Part shown: one piece after another, positions 17,484 to 26,590 of the stretch | Layout of the letters: each line of letters begins with the position of its first letter | Numbering within the stretch: the stretch's first letter is position 1 | DNA from: Cupriavidus malaysiensis | Lineage (GTDB): Bacteria; Pseudomonadota; Gammaproteobacteria; Burkholderiales; Burkholderiaceae | Direction: 5' to 3' | Length of the DNA: 64,000 nt | NCBI RefSeq assembly: GCF_001854325.1 | Contig: NZ_CP017754.1 | Span: forward strand, 992,001 to 1,056,000 | Program-made: the position numbers and the translations under genes | Notes under the pieces: generated by a model | Seen by the model: the letters and a program-made list of their open reading frames with translations, nothing else | Told to the model about the DNA's origin: nothing | Databases searched by the model: none

Positions 17484-19279
17484 GCGCGCACCTCCTCGCT
17501 CACGCGGCCGAACTCCAGGCCGGCGCAGTCCCCGCTGGCGCGCCAGGCCTGCAGGATGTCGATGAAGGCGGCGGCGCCCGGCCCGTAGGGGCCGTTGCGG
17601 ATCTCGCGCGCCGACAGCTTGCCTTCGGCGTTGTAGTAGCCGGGCGTGCACTCGGCCTGGTAGGCGGCGCGGCGCGTGCCGGCGGACACGATGGTGGCGG
17701 TCCACGCGGCCTCGCTCGCGGCGCTCGGCTCGACGGTGTCGGCGCCCTCGGCCACGCAGCGCGCGGCGACATAGGCGATGTGATGGGCCTGCTCGTTGAG
17801 CATGTGCGGGAAGTTGGGCGATTGCCCCGACTGCGTCACGCTGACGATGAAGCAGTTAGGGAAGTCGCGCGTCAGCAGCCCGTGCAGCGTGGAGGCGCCC
17901 TCGGCCCACTTGTCGGACAGCGACAGGCCGCCGCGCCCATGCAGTTCGAAGCCGGCGCGCCGCTCGAAGCCGGTGCCGACCTCGAAGCCGGTGGCGAAGA
18001 TCAGGCAGTCCAGCGGATACTCGCGGCCGTCCACCACCGCGCCGGCCGGCGTGATGCGCTCCACGCCGCGGCCCGCCGTGTCGACCAGCGTGACGTTGGC
18101 GCGGTTGAACATGTCGAGATAGCCGTCGTGGAAGCAGGGGCGCTTGCAGAACTGGCGATACCAGGGCTTGAGCGCCGCCGCCGTGGCCGGGTCGCGCACG
18201 ACGTGGTCGACACGGGCGCGGATCTGCTCCATCTTGGCGTAGTCCGCCATCTGCATCGCCTGGACCGGATCGGCGACGCTGCGGTCCGGCCGCACCAGCC
18301 GCATGATGTCGGTCCAGCCGTCGTTGACCAGGTCCTCGGCCTGCGGGATCCCGCAGACCAGGTTGTTGAAGTTGTCCATGCGCTGCTGCTGCCAGCCCGG
18401 CCCCAGGCTGGCGGCCCAGGCCGGATCGGTGGGCTGGTTGTTGCGCACGTCGATCGACGAGGGGGTGCGCTGGAACACGTAGAGGTGCCCGGCCGCCTCG
18501 GCCACGTGCGGAGCGCACTGCACGGCGGTGGCGCCGGTGCCGATGATGCCGACGCGCTTGCCGGCCAGCCCGGCCATGCCGCCGCGATGATCGCCGCCGG
18601 TGTAGGCGTAGTCCCAGCGGCTGGTGTGGAAGCTATGCCCGGCGAAGTGCTCCAGGCCCGGGATGCCGGGCAGCTTGGGCTTGTTCAGCGGGCCCGTGGT
18701 CAGTACCAGGAAGCGCGCCTGCAGGCGGTCGCCGCGGTCGGTGCCGACCTGCCAGCGCGCGCCGGCTTCGTCCCAGCGCAGCGAGGTCGCCTCGGTCTGG
18801 AACAGCGCGTCGCGGTACAGGTCGAAATGCCGGCCGATGGCCTGGGTGTGCGCGAGGATCTCCGGCGCCTTGGCGTACTTCTCCGTGGGCATGGTGCCGA
18901 CTTCTTCCAGCAGCGGCAGGTACACATAGGACTCGATGTCGCAGGCCGCGCCGGGATAGCGGTTCCAGTACCAGGTGCCGCCGAAATCGGCGCCCTTCTC
19001 GATGATGCGGATGCGCGCGAAGCCGGCTTCGCGCAGGCGCGCGGCGGCCAGCAGCCCGCCGAAGCCGCCGCCGATCACGATCGCATCGAAGGTGTCGGAC
19101 TGCGGTGCACGGCGCAAGGCCGGGTCGGCGTGCGGATCCGCCGCGAAGCGGGACAGTTCGCCCGCGATCTCGACATACTGCGCATTGCCGTCCGCGCGCA
19201 GGCGGCGCTCGCGTTCCTGCCGGTACTTTTCCTTCAGCGCGGCCGGGTCGAAGTCCCAGCGCGGGTCGTTGGCTTGCAT
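17480..19279 (-). CDS. Type I Baeyer-Villiger flavin monooxygenase
   Basis: 599 residues from the ATG at 19279, with a purine-rich GGAGAG upstream. The FAD-binding motif IGGGFGG lies at 69-75, followed by [20 protein letters not shown] at about 99-118, which is diagnostic for this class. The BVMO fingerprint [12 protein letters not shown] occupies 212-223 (FxGxxxHxxxW-D). A second dinucleotide-binding motif ([11 protein letters not shown]) serves NADPH. The enzyme inserts one oxygen atom of O2 next to a ketone carbonyl to give an ester or lactone. The N-terminal extension before the FAD domain (about 65 residues) resembles that of steroid- or cyclic-ketone-active members, but the substrate is open. 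First gene of the coupled BVMO-SDR-MFS operon. Confidence 0.93.
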   Translation of the reverse strand: MQANDPRWDFDPAALKEKYRQERERRLRADGNAQYVEIAGELSRFAADPHADPALRRAPQSDTFDAIVIGGGFGGLLAAARLREAGFARIRIIEKGADFGGTWYWNRYPGAACDIESYVYLPLLEEVGTMPTEKYAKAPEILAHTQAIGRHFDLYRDALFQTEATSLRWDEAGARWQVGTDRGDRLQARFLVLTTGPLNKPKLPGIPGLEHFAGHSFHTSRWDYAYTGGDHRGGMAGLAGKRVGIIGTGATAVQCAPHVAEAAGHLYVFQRTPSSIDVRNNQPTDPAWAASLGPGWQQQRMDNFNNLVCGIPQAEDLVNDGWTDIMRLVRPDRSVADPVQAMQMADYAKMEQIRARVDHVVRDPATAAALKPWYRQFCKRPCFHDGYLDMFNRANVTLVDTAGRGVERITPAGAVVDGREYPLDCLIFATGFEVGTGFERRAGFELHGRGGLSLSDKWAEGASTLHGLLTRDFPNCFIVSVTQSGQSPNFPHMLNEQAHHIAYVAARCVAEGADTVEPSAASEAAWTATIVSAGTRRAAYQAECTPGYYNAEGKLSAREIRNGPYGPGAAAFIDILQAWRASGDCAGLEFGRVSEEVRA

Positions 19280-19695
19280 TGTCTCGTCTCTCCGTGGCAG
19301 GTGCGGGGTCTGGTGGGCCGGCAGGCGGGGGCCGTATTGTCGTCTTGCGGCCGCGGCCGTCAAGTGGTGCGGGCCGCCGGCGGGGCGCCGTGCTTCAGGC
19401 ATCGGCGGAGTGCGATGACCGGCCGCATGGTGGCCGGGGCCCGGGGCGCCCGGCCGGTTGGGCCGGGCATGCGGCGCGCAAGGACGCGGGATGGGGGGCG
19501 TGTTCGCTTGTCATGGGGGCGCACTCCAGCGACCCATTCTAGGTGCGCCGCCGCGCTTTTCGTCATGCATATCGCGCATCAGAAAATAGCGCGCCTGCAT
19601 GCTGCGCTCGCATATCCCCGCGCTGGCGCGAGTAGGCAGGGCTGGCGCCGTGCCGCGCGTGCAATGCAGCAAGGGCGGGGCGCCCGTGTGCGGGC
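19280..19695 (-). promoter_or_regulatory. Region upstream of the BVMO operon
   Basis: 416 bp without a convincing gene. The stretch at about 19555-19620 is the least GC-rich part and contains repeated gcat/atgc motifs (for example atgcatat and gcgcat), plausible as promoter and LysR-type binding area. The LysR gene ends at 19696 on the same strand, so it could regulate this operon. No exact operator was identified. Confidence 0.35.
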
Positions 19696-20646
19696 TCAGG
19701 CGCCGCCCGTCACCGGCCAGCCGGCATCCCTGGCTGGCTGCTGCGCGAGGCGCCGCGCGGTGCTGCGCAGTTCCTTGACGAAGGCGCGCATGATGGGGGT
19801 CTGGCTGCGTCCCTTGAGCAGGTGCACGCCGTCGTTGGTGCTGAGGTGGCGGTCGGCCGTGAGGTAGCGCAGGCGGCCGTCGGCGGCGGCGCGCCGTGCC
19901 AGTGACAGCGGCACCAGCGTGAGCGCGGTGCCGCTGCGCGCGAGGTCGAGGCAGGCCGCGGTGGACTGCAGCTGGAACTGCGGGAAGGCGCCGCCGGCGC
20001 GCATGGCCACGCTGGCCGGGGTGAAGTCAGGCTCGCCGCCGGCCGGTACCCGGGGCAGCGCCCAGGGATAGGCGGAGAAGTCGATCGCCTCGCCCTGCAT
20101 GGCGGCGATCTCATGCTCGGCCGAGAAGACCACCGCCAGCGGCTCGGTGGGCAGCGCCAGCATCAGGATGTCCTCGGCGAAGCGCGAGGCGTCGAAGCGG
20201 CGGCGATCACATACCACCAGGTCGAGCTCGCGGTCGAGCAGGCGCTGCAGCAGCGGCGTGGTATCGCCGCTGGTCAGCGTGAGGTGCACCAGCGGATGGC
20301 TGTGCGCGAAGGCCGTGACGGTCTCGGTCAGCAGGGGCTGCAGCGGATAGGCGCCGCAGCCGACGCGCACGGTGCCCTGGCTGGACGCCTTCAAGCCCGC
20401 GGCATCCTCCTTGAGCGCGGCGGCGGCCGCGATCACGGTCTCGGCCTGGTGGATCAGCCGGCGCGCCGCCTCGGTCGGCGTGACCGTGTGCGTGGTGCGG
20501 TCGAACAGGCGGCAGTCGAGCGCGCGTTCCAGGTTCTGGATGCTGCGGCTGAGCGCCGGCTGGCTCATCGCCATCTCGTCGGCCGCGCGGGCGAAGCTGC
20601 GCAGGCGGTAGAGCGCCTGGAAATGCCGGAGTTGTCGCAGGTCCAT
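19696..20646 (-). CDS. LysR-family transcriptional regulator
   Basis: 316 residues. The winged helix-turn-helix occupies about 1-60 (MDLRQLRHFQALYRLRSFAR, then QPALSRSIQNLERALDCRLF), followed by the linker helix and a periplasmic-binding-protein-like sensor domain from about 90 (GTVRVGCGAYPLQPLL). The last 20 residues are divergent. These proteins bind DNA as tetramers and respond to a small metabolite. It lies upstream of the BVMO-SDR-MFS operon on the same strand, so control of that operon is the simplest guess; most LysR genes are divergent from their targets, which weakens it. The Nudix/MBL gene ends 94 bp upstream of its start region, also on the minus strand. Confidence 0.92.
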   Translation of the reverse strand: MDLRQLRHFQALYRLRSFARAADEMAMSQPALSRSIQNLERALDCRLFDRTTHTVTPTEAARRLIHQAETVIAAAAALKEDAAGLKASSQGTVRVGCGAYPLQPLLTETVTAFAHSHPLVHLTLTSGDTTPLLQRLLDRELDLVVCDRRRFDASRFAEDILMLALPTEPLAVVFSAEHEIAAMQGEAIDFSAYPWALPRVPAGGEPDFTPASVAMRAGGAFPQFQLQSTAACLDLARSGTALTLVPLSLARRAAADGRLRYLTADRHLSTNDGVHLLKGRSQTPIMRAFVKELRSTARRLAQQPARDAGWPVTGGA

Positions 20647-20739
20647 GTCGATTCCGCTTGCTGATGCGCGCGATGCATGAAGGAGGACGCGCCGGTGGCG
20701 CCGGCGCCTGTCGTGTCCGCCCTGCGCGCCCGACCGGTC

Positions 20740-22425
20740 TCAGGCCGCCTGCCAGCGGCCGTCCGTCTCGCGCGCACGCCCCTCGGCGGCGAGCTTGAAC
20801 AGGTGTGCCAGCAAGGAGCGCTGCGCCACCGGATGCATGCGCGGCGGCACGTCGTCGTAGACGCGCGCCAGCAGGGCGCCGAGCTCGGCCGCGCCCAGTT
20901 CGGCCAGCGCGTTGACGACCTTGGCCTCGCGCTGCAGGCGGTGGCGCACCAGCACGCGGATGGCGTCGGCGGGGCGCGGGATCAGGAAGCCGTGGCCTGG
21001 CGCCAGCCATTCCAGGTCCTCCTGCAGCAGGGCGCGCAGCGAGTCGAGGTAGGCCTGCATGTCGCCGTCGGGCGGATTGATGACGACGGTCGAGCCCTGC
21101 ATCACGTGATCGCCGGTGAACAGCGTCTTCTCTTCCTCGAGCAGGTAGCACAGGTGATTGGACGCGTGCCCGGGCGTATGTACCACGCGCAGCGTGCAGC
21201 CTTCGCCCAGCGCGAGGCGCTCGCCATGCTGCAGCTCGCGTGCCGGGGCGAAGCCGGCATCCTGCCGGGCGCCCGGCGGCGCCGCGCGGCCCAGCACGGT
21301 GGCGCCGGTGGCGGCCTGCAGCTTCGGCGTCGCGGGCGAGTGGTCGAGGTGGGTATGGGTGGCGAGGATCCAGCGGATCGGGCCCGGCGCCGCGGCCAGC
21401 ACGGCCTGCACATGCTTGTCGTCGTCCGGGCCGGGGTCGATCACGGCCCAGGCATCGCTCGCGGCATCGCCTACCAGGTAGGTATTGGTGCCGGGGCCGG
21501 TCATCACGCTGCCATTGCCGGCGGTCACGCGCCAGACGCGCTCCGACAGCCGCACCGGCGCGCCGGCTTCCAGCTCATAGCGCGCTTGCGCGCTGCCGTG
21601 CGGGTCGATGCGCCCGATCTCGGCGTAGCAGGCCTCGTCCGGCATGACCGGGCGCGGGCCGCCGGCGCCGAGGCCGATGCGCGGCATGATGCAGGCGATG
21701 TCGCGCCGCTGCGCGGAAAAGTCGAAGCAGGCCTGCGCGCTCTCGAAGTGCGCGATCGCCGCCAGGTTGCGGCGCGTGGCATTGACGAGCTTGAGGCCAT
21801 GGTCCGGATGGATTGCTTCGGAGGGCCGGATCCAGCAGTGCTCGACCACCTCGTCGCCGTCGTGCAGCGCAACCTGTCCGGGCGGAGCGATGGCGACGAA
21901 GAAGCGGGTATCGAAGCGCTTGGGCAAGCCTGGCGGCGTCAGCCAGTAGCTGTGGTAGGCCAGGCGATCGACCGCCAGCCTCAGGCCGATCTGCGCGCAG
22001 GCCTGGGCCAGGCCGGGGCCGCCGCGGCGTGCGGCGGCGCGCAGCAGCGCGAGCTGGTCGGGGAGAAGCTGGTCGGGCACGAGCGGCTCGGGACCGGTGC
22101 CGTAGGCGAACAGCAGTCCGGCCTCTTCGAAGCATTCGCGCACCGCGGCGAGATAGAAGTCCAGTCCGCCCGCGGCCAGGCCGAGGCGCTGGCTGGCGCT
22201 GCTGTCGTCGAGGCCGGCGGCGTGGGCGTGCAGGTCGCGGTCCTGCGCGTCCAGCGTGCCGCCGGGGAAGACATAGGCACCGCTGCTGCGGTCGTTGTCG
22301 CGTTCGGCGCGGCGCACCATCAATACCTCGGGGCCGGCGGGACTGTCGCGCAGCACCAGCACGCTGGCCGCGCTGCGCAGGGAGTGGGGGGTGGTCTGGC
22401 TGCCGCTCTTGTCTGTGCTTGTCAT
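20740..22425 (-). CDS. Fused Nudix hydrolase / metallo-beta-lactamase-fold hydrolase
   Basis: 561 residues from the ATG at 22425; an upstream in-frame start at 22524 adds Arg/Pro-rich residues. The N-terminal half (about 15-260) is a Nudix domain: FPGGTL at 53-58 and RECFEEAG at 96-103 form a Nudix box with about 27 extra residues between the Gly and the REUxEE part, as in NUDT19-type CoA hydrolases. The C-terminal half (about 310-540) has the metallo-beta-lactamase HTHLDH motif at 357-362, then HTPGHASNH, TGDH and a late APGHG, as in LACTB2/glyoxalase-like proteins. It probably hydrolyses a CoA- or nucleoside-diphosphate-linked compound and a thioester or ester. A single continuous frame without internal start supports a true fusion. 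Confidence 0.87.
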   Translation of the reverse strand: MTSTDKSGSQTTPHSLRSAASVLVLRDSPAGPEVLMVRRAERDNDRSSGAYVFPGGTLDAQDRDLHAHAAGLDDSSASQRLGLAAGGLDFYLAAVRECFEEAGLLFAYGTGPEPLVPDQLLPDQLALLRAAARRGGPGLAQACAQIGLRLAVDRLAYHSYWLTPPGLPKRFDTRFFVAIAPPGQVALHDGDEVVEHCWIRPSEAIHPDHGLKLVNATRRNLAAIAHFESAQACFDFSAQRRDIACIMPRIGLGAGGPRPVMPDEACYAEIGRIDPHGSAQARYELEAGAPVRLSERVWRVTAGNGSVMTGPGTNTYLVGDAASDAWAVIDPGPDDDKHVQAVLAAAPGPIRWILATHTHLDHSPATPKLQAATGATVLGRAAPPGARQDAGFAPARELQHGERLALGEGCTLRVVHTPGHASNHLCYLLEEEKTLFTGDHVMQGSTVVINPPDGDMQAYLDSLRALLQEDLEWLAPGHGFLIPRPADAIRVLVRHRLQREAKVVNALAELGAAELGALLARVYDDVPPRMHPVAQRSLLAHLFKLAAEGRARETDGRWQAA

Positions 22426-22568
22426 GATAGGCGGATTGTCTCCTGGGGTCGGGCCGCGCCGCCGGGGCGGCGCGGCCAGCCCATAGTGTAGTCGGGTTGC
22501 CCTGCGCGCGCCCGCGGGGGCCACCGATTCACGCCTAGACAGAATGTATTGAAATGGGAGGTGAAAGA

Positions 22569-22661
22569 CATGGCATGCGGGAATCAGCGCTAGGCGCCAA
22601 GCGCAGCCATAGCCCGGCTATGGCGAGCATCGGCAACGACGCGATGAGCCCGCATGCCATG
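22569..22661. repeat. Nested palindromic intergenic element
   Basis: A 93-bp element between the Nudix/MBL and nitronate monooxygenase genes. Outer arms catggcatgcggg and cccgcatgccatg are a perfect 13-bp inverted repeat. Inside lies a perfect 9-bp hairpin, gccatagcc / ggctatggc with a single-base loop, at 22606-22624. The element has no T-run and no coding frame. It looks like a REP- or MITE-like repeat unit, but only one copy is visible in this window. Confidence 0.65.
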
Positions 22662-22785
22662 GCAGGCACCGACCGACTTCAGTGATTCAGTGGACTAGAG
22701 TCAGGCATCCAGTGCCCCGAACGCCCGCAGCCGGTACGATAGCGCGGGCGCTACCGCCTTCGCATCCAACCGAGGAGACAACACG

Positions 22786-23760
22786 ATGAAGACGCGCATC
22801 ACCGAACTGTTCGGCATCCGGCACCCGATCATCCAGGGTGGCATGCACTATGTGGGCTTCGCCGAGCTGGCGGCGGCGGTCTCGGCCGCCGGCGGCCTGG
22901 GCATCATCACCGGCCTCACGCAGAAGACCCCCGAACTGCTGGCGCGCGAGATCGCGCGCTGCCGCGACATGACCGACCGGCCGATCGGTGTCAACCTGAC
23001 CTTCCTGCCGACCTTTTCGGCGCCACCGTACGCCGAGTACATCGCGGCCATCGTCGAAGGTGGCGTGCGCATCGTCGAAACCGCCGGGCGCAGCCCCGAG
23101 GCCTATATGCCGGCACTGAAGGCGGCCGGCATCAAGGTGATCCACAAATGCACCTCGGTGCGGCATGCGCTGAAGGCGCAGCAGATCGGCTGCGATGCAG
23201 TCAGCGTCGATGGCTTCGAATGCGGCGGCCATCCCGGCGAGGACGACGTGCCGAACATGATCCTGCTGCCGCGCGCCGCCGACGAACTCAGCATCCCCTT
23301 CGTCGCCTCGGGCGGCATGGCCGATGCGCGCAGCCTGGTGGCGGCGCTGGCGCTCGGCGCCGATGGCATCAATATGGGCACGCGCTTCATCGCCACGCAG
23401 GAGGCGCCGGTGCACGAGAAGGTCAAGCAGGCCATCGTGCAGGCGAGCGAGCTCGATACGCGGCTGATCATGCGCCGGCTGCGCAATACCGAACGGGTGC
23501 TGCGCAATGCCGGCGTCGACCGCCTGCTGGAGATCGAGCGCGAGAAGGGCGAGGCGCTGCAGATCGCCGACATCTACGACCAGGTGGCCGGGGTCTATCC
23601 GAAGGTGATGGCGGAAGGCGAGCTGGACGCCGGGGCGTGGAGCTGCGGCATGGTGGCCGGCCTGATCGACGATGTGCCGACGGTGCAGGCGCTGATCGAC
23701 GGCATCATGGACGGCGCGCACCGCATCATCCGTGAGCGCCTGGAGGGCATGCTGGGCTGA
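22786..23760 (+). CDS. Nitronate monooxygenase family protein
   Basis: 324 residues with an FMN-binding TIM barrel. The N-terminus ITELFGIRHPIIQGGMHYVG, the AAGGLGIITG loop near residue 35, GFECGGHPGEDD at 143-154 and FVASGGMAD near 172-180 are the family's phosphate- and flavin-binding blocks; His149 sits where the catalytic histidine is found. Members oxidise propionate-3-nitronate or alkyl nitronates with O2, and some act as FMN-dependent enoyl-reductase-like enzymes, so detoxification of nitro compounds is likely but not certain. A good ribosome site (gaggag) lies 8-13 bases before the ATG. The gene is convergent with a LysR gene 28 bp downstream, leaving little room for a terminator. Confidence 0.9.
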   Translation: MKTRITELFGIRHPIIQGGMHYVGFAELAAAVSAAGGLGIITGLTQKTPELLAREIARCRDMTDRPIGVNLTFLPTFSAPPYAEYIAAIVEGGVRIVETAGRSPEAYMPALKAAGIKVIHKCTSVRHALKAQQIGCDAVSVDGFECGGHPGEDDVPNMILLPRAADELSIPFVASGGMADARSLVAALALGADGINMGTRFIATQEAPVHEKVKQAIVQASELDTRLIMRRLRNTERVLRNAGVDRLLEIEREKGEALQIADIYDQVAGVYPKVMAEGELDAGAWSCGMVAGLIDDVPTVQALIDGIMDGAHRIIRERLEGMLG

Positions 23761-23788
23761 GGCGACGGGCTAGGGCGCAGGCTCAGGC

Positions 23789-24643
23789 TCAGGCCCGCAT
23801 CGCCGCATCGCATACCGCCACCAGCCGCGCGGCCAGGTCGCGCGTATGGGCGGCGGTCTCGGCCTGCACGTGCAGGCTCAGCTCCAGCGCCGGCGCCGGC
23901 GCGAAGCCGTCCGCCGCCTCCAGGATGCGGTGCCCGTCGGCGGCCAGCCGGCGCGGCAGCATGGTGATACCCAGCCCGTCCGCGACGGCCGCGCGGATGC
24001 CGGCGAGGCTGGCGCTGGCATAGGCGATGCGCCAGCGGCGGCCGGCGGCATCGAGCAGGTGGGTCATTTCGCCGCGGTAGAGCCCGCCCAGCGGGAAGGC
24101 CACCAGGGGCAGCGGGTCGCGCCCGCGCGCGGGGCGCTCGCGGCTGTCGAGCCAGCACAGCGGTTCGGCCCAGCTGGCCAGGCCCGGCGCGCTGCCCACG
24201 CGCTGCTTGATCAGCACCAGGTCCAGCTCGCTGCGCTGGAAGCGCTGCCACAGCTCGTGGCTCAGTCCGCTGGTCACTTCCAGGCGCACGCCGGGGTGCG
24301 CATCGGCGAAGGCCGCCAGCGCGGGCGTCAAGGCATGGGCGACGAAATCCTCGGGCACGCCCAGCCGGATCTCCCCCTGCGCATCGCCTTGCGCCAGCTG
24401 GGCCACGGCCTCGTCCATCAGTTGCAGGATGCGGCGCGCATAGCCGAGCAGGTGCTCGCCCTCGGGCGTGGCCGTCACATAGCGCCCGCCGCGGTGCAGC
24501 AGTTCGCAGCCGAACTGGGTCTCCAGCCGGCGCACCTGCTGGCTGACGGTGGATTGCGTCAAGTGGACGCTGTCCGCGGCACGCGTGAAGCTGCCGGTGT
24601 CGGCAACCGCCACGAAGCTGCGCAGCAGTACGGGATCGAGCAT
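23789..24643 (-). CDS. LysR-family transcriptional regulator
   Basis: 284 residues from the ATG at 24643 (MLDPVLLRSFVAVADTGSFT); an in-frame ATG at 24682 would add 13 residues. The helix-turn-helix covers about 5-62 (AADSVHLTQSTVSQQVRRLE), and the effector domain starts near GEIRLGVPEDFVAHAL at about 90. It is divergent from the deaminase-MFS pair at 24807, with a 163-bp gap that includes an AT-rich stretch at about 24650-24705 suitable for a shared promoter and LysR box. This is the classical arrangement for a LysR gene and its target, so I infer that it controls the deaminase and transporter. Confidence 0.92.
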   Translation of the reverse strand: MLDPVLLRSFVAVADTGSFTRAADSVHLTQSTVSQQVRRLETQFGCELLHRGGRYVTATPEGEHLLGYARRILQLMDEAVAQLAQGDAQGEIRLGVPEDFVAHALTPALAAFADAHPGVRLEVTSGLSHELWQRFQRSELDLVLIKQRVGSAPGLASWAEPLCWLDSRERPARGRDPLPLVAFPLGGLYRGEMTHLLDAAGRRWRIAYASASLAGIRAAVADGLGITMLPRRLAADGHRILEAADGFAPAPALELSLHVQAETAAHTRDLAARLVAVCDAAMRA

Positions 24644-24806
24644 CGCTGGTATTTGAAAAGCCACTGATCGGCATTTCATCATTTAATTTCCCAATCAGCA
24701 AGGCGCTTCCTAGAATGGCCTGCCACGACCGGGCCGGCTGCCGCCAAGCCGTCGCCAAGCCGCTGTCACGCCCGGCCGTCTCATCTCATTTCCGCGGGGA
24801 GTTTCC

Positions 24807-25265
24807 ATGTCCACCCATCCAGACCTGCTGCGCGAGGCCGTACGCCTTGCCCAGGACAATCGCGCGCGCGGCGGCCGTCCGTTCGGCGCGGTGCTGGCCA
24901 GGCACGGCGAGATCGTCGCCACCGGCGTGAACGGCATCGTGCACAGCCATGATCCGACCACGCATGCCGAGATGGAGGCCCTGCGCGCCGCCAGCCGCCG
25001 CCTGGCAACCCCCGACCTGTCCGGCAGCGTGGTCTACGCCAGCGGCCATCCTTGCCCGATGTGCCTGGCGGCGCTGGTCATGGCGGGCGTGGAAGCGGTC
25101 TACTACGCCTTCGACAATCCCGATGCCGCGCCCTTCGGCCTGTCCAGCGAAGCCGCCTACCAGAAGCTGCGCCTGCCGCTGGTGCCGCCGCCGCTGGCGC
25201 TGACCAAGCTCGATGTGGGCGTCAGCGCGATGGCCGTGTACGGCGCACGGGCCGGCCGTGCCTGA
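24807..25265 (+). CDS. Zinc-dependent nucleoside/nucleobase deaminase (guanine deaminase-like)
   Basis: 152 residues of the cytidine/deoxycytidylate deaminase fold. Zinc ligands are visible in HAE (His53, catalytic Glu55) and PCPMC (Cys83, Cys86). The block RPFGAVLARHGEIVATGVN near 24-42 and the size match the bacterial GuaD-like branch that deaminates guanine to xanthine; cytosine or tRNA adenosine deamination are less likely given the length and the lack of TadA-specific features. A clear ribosome site (gggga) precedes the ATG. The downstream MFS gene overlaps its end by 8 bp, so uptake and deamination of a nucleobase or a related amine are probably linked. Confidence 0.88.
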   Translation: MSTHPDLLREAVRLAQDNRARGGRPFGAVLARHGEIVATGVNGIVHSHDPTTHAEMEALRAASRRLATPDLSGSVVYASGHPCPMCLAALVMAGVEAVYYAFDNPDAAPFGLSSEAAYQKLRLPLVPPPLALTKLDVGVSAMAVYGARAGRA

Positions 25266-26532
25266 GCGGGCAGTACGCGCGCGGCCCGGGTCGCGCGCCG
25301 CCTGGCTCGCGCTGGTGGTGCTGGTCGGCATGAACCTGCGGCCGTTCCTGACCGGCGTGGGGCCGCTCGCCGAGCAGATCCACGACGGCACCGGCCTGAC
25401 TTTCCGCGGCATGGCCTGGCTCACGCTGCTGCCGATGTGGCTGATGGGGGTGGGTGCCCTGCTGTCGCCGCTGCTGTGGCGCGCCGTGCCGGCGCGCCAC
25501 GCGGTGTTGGGCGCCCTTGCCTTGCTGGGGCTGGGCTCGGCACTGCGCGCCGCCTGGCCGCAGGGGGGCGCGCTGATTGCCGCCACGGCGGTGTGCGGCG
25601 CCGGCGTGGCCGTCATCCAGGCGGTGTTCCCCGGGCTGATCAAGCAGCGTTCGGCGGGGCAGGTCGCTGCCGTGATGGGTTTGTATTCGGCCGCGCTGAT
25701 GGGGGGCGGTGCGCTCGGTGCCCAGTTGACGCCGTTGCTGGCGCAGTGGTCCGGCAACTGGCGCGGCGCGCTGGCCGCCTGGGCAGCGCCTGCCTGGCTG
25801 GCGCTGCTGTTCGCGTGGCGTGCGCTGCCCAGGCCGGCGCCGGCACGTCCGGGGCCGGCACCGGCGGGTGCCCGCTTGCTGCAGCGCCCGCGCACCTGGC
25901 TGCTGATGGCCTGCTTCGGCCTGGTCAACGGCGGCTATGCTTCCCTGGTGGCGTGGTTGCCGGCCTTCTACCAGTCGCGTGGCTGGAGCGGTACGCACAG
26001 CGGTGGGCTGCTCGCACTGATGGCGTTGGCCCAGGCCGGCGCGGCGCTGTTGCTGCCCGCGCTGACGGCGCGCTGGCGCGACCGCCGGCCCTGGCTGTGG
26101 CTGACCCTGGCGCTGCAGGCGGCAGGCTTCGCCGCCTTCGCCGCATGGCCGGACCTGGCGCCGCGTGCCTGGGCCGCCATCTCCGGTGCGGGGCTGGGTG
26201 GTTGCTTCGCCTTGTGCTTGATCGTGGCGCTCGATCACCTGCCCGACGCGGAGCAGGCTGGCGAACTGAGCGCGCTGATGCAGGGCGGCGGCTTCCTGAT
26301 CGCCGCCACGGCGCCCTGGGTCTGCGCCGCCCTGCGTGACGCAAGCGGCGGCTTTACCGCAGGCTGGCTCGCCCACCTCGGCTGTGTCGCCGTGGTGTCC
26401 CTGCTGGTCGCACGGCTGGCGCCGCGCGGCTATGGCGTGGCGCTGTCACCGCCGGGGCGTGCCTGGCATCCCCCCGGCGAACCGGGGCGAGCGGGCAACG
26501 GCCCCCGCGTGGCGGACCAGCCTCGGGGCTAG
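25258..26532 (+). CDS. MFS transporter, CynX/NimT family
   Basis: 424 residues assuming the GTG at 25258, which overlaps the deaminase stop; an in-frame ATG at 25213 lies well inside the deaminase gene. The start LALVVLVGMNLRPFLTGVGP is the hallmark of the CynX family (cyanate, 2-nitroimidazole and related permeases). About twelve hydrophobic segments follow, with FPGLIKQRSAGQVAAVMGLY after helix 4. The last 30 residues are polar and Pro/Gly-rich. It probably moves the deaminase substrate or product across the inner membrane, under the divergent LysR regulator. The specificity is not visible. Confidence 0.87.
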   Translation: MPERAVRARPGSRAAWLALVVLVGMNLRPFLTGVGPLAEQIHDGTGLTFRGMAWLTLLPMWLMGVGALLSPLLWRAVPARHAVLGALALLGLGSALRAAWPQGGALIAATAVCGAGVAVIQAVFPGLIKQRSAGQVAAVMGLYSAALMGGGALGAQLTPLLAQWSGNWRGALAAWAAPAWLALLFAWRALPRPAPARPGPAPAGARLLQRPRTWLLMACFGLVNGGYASLVAWLPAFYQSRGWSGTHSGGLLALMALAQAGAALLLPALTARWRDRRPWLWLTLALQAAGFAAFAAWPDLAPRAWAAISGAGLGGCFALCLIVALDHLPDAEQAGELSALMQGGGFLIAATAPWVCAALRDASGGFTAGWLAHLGCVAVVSLLVARLAPRGYGVALSPPGRAWHPPGEPGRAGNGPRVADQPRG

Positions 26533-26590
26533 TCCATTGCGTCGGAGAAAGCGCACCCGAGCGGCGGGGCCTTTCGAATGACGCAGTGGG

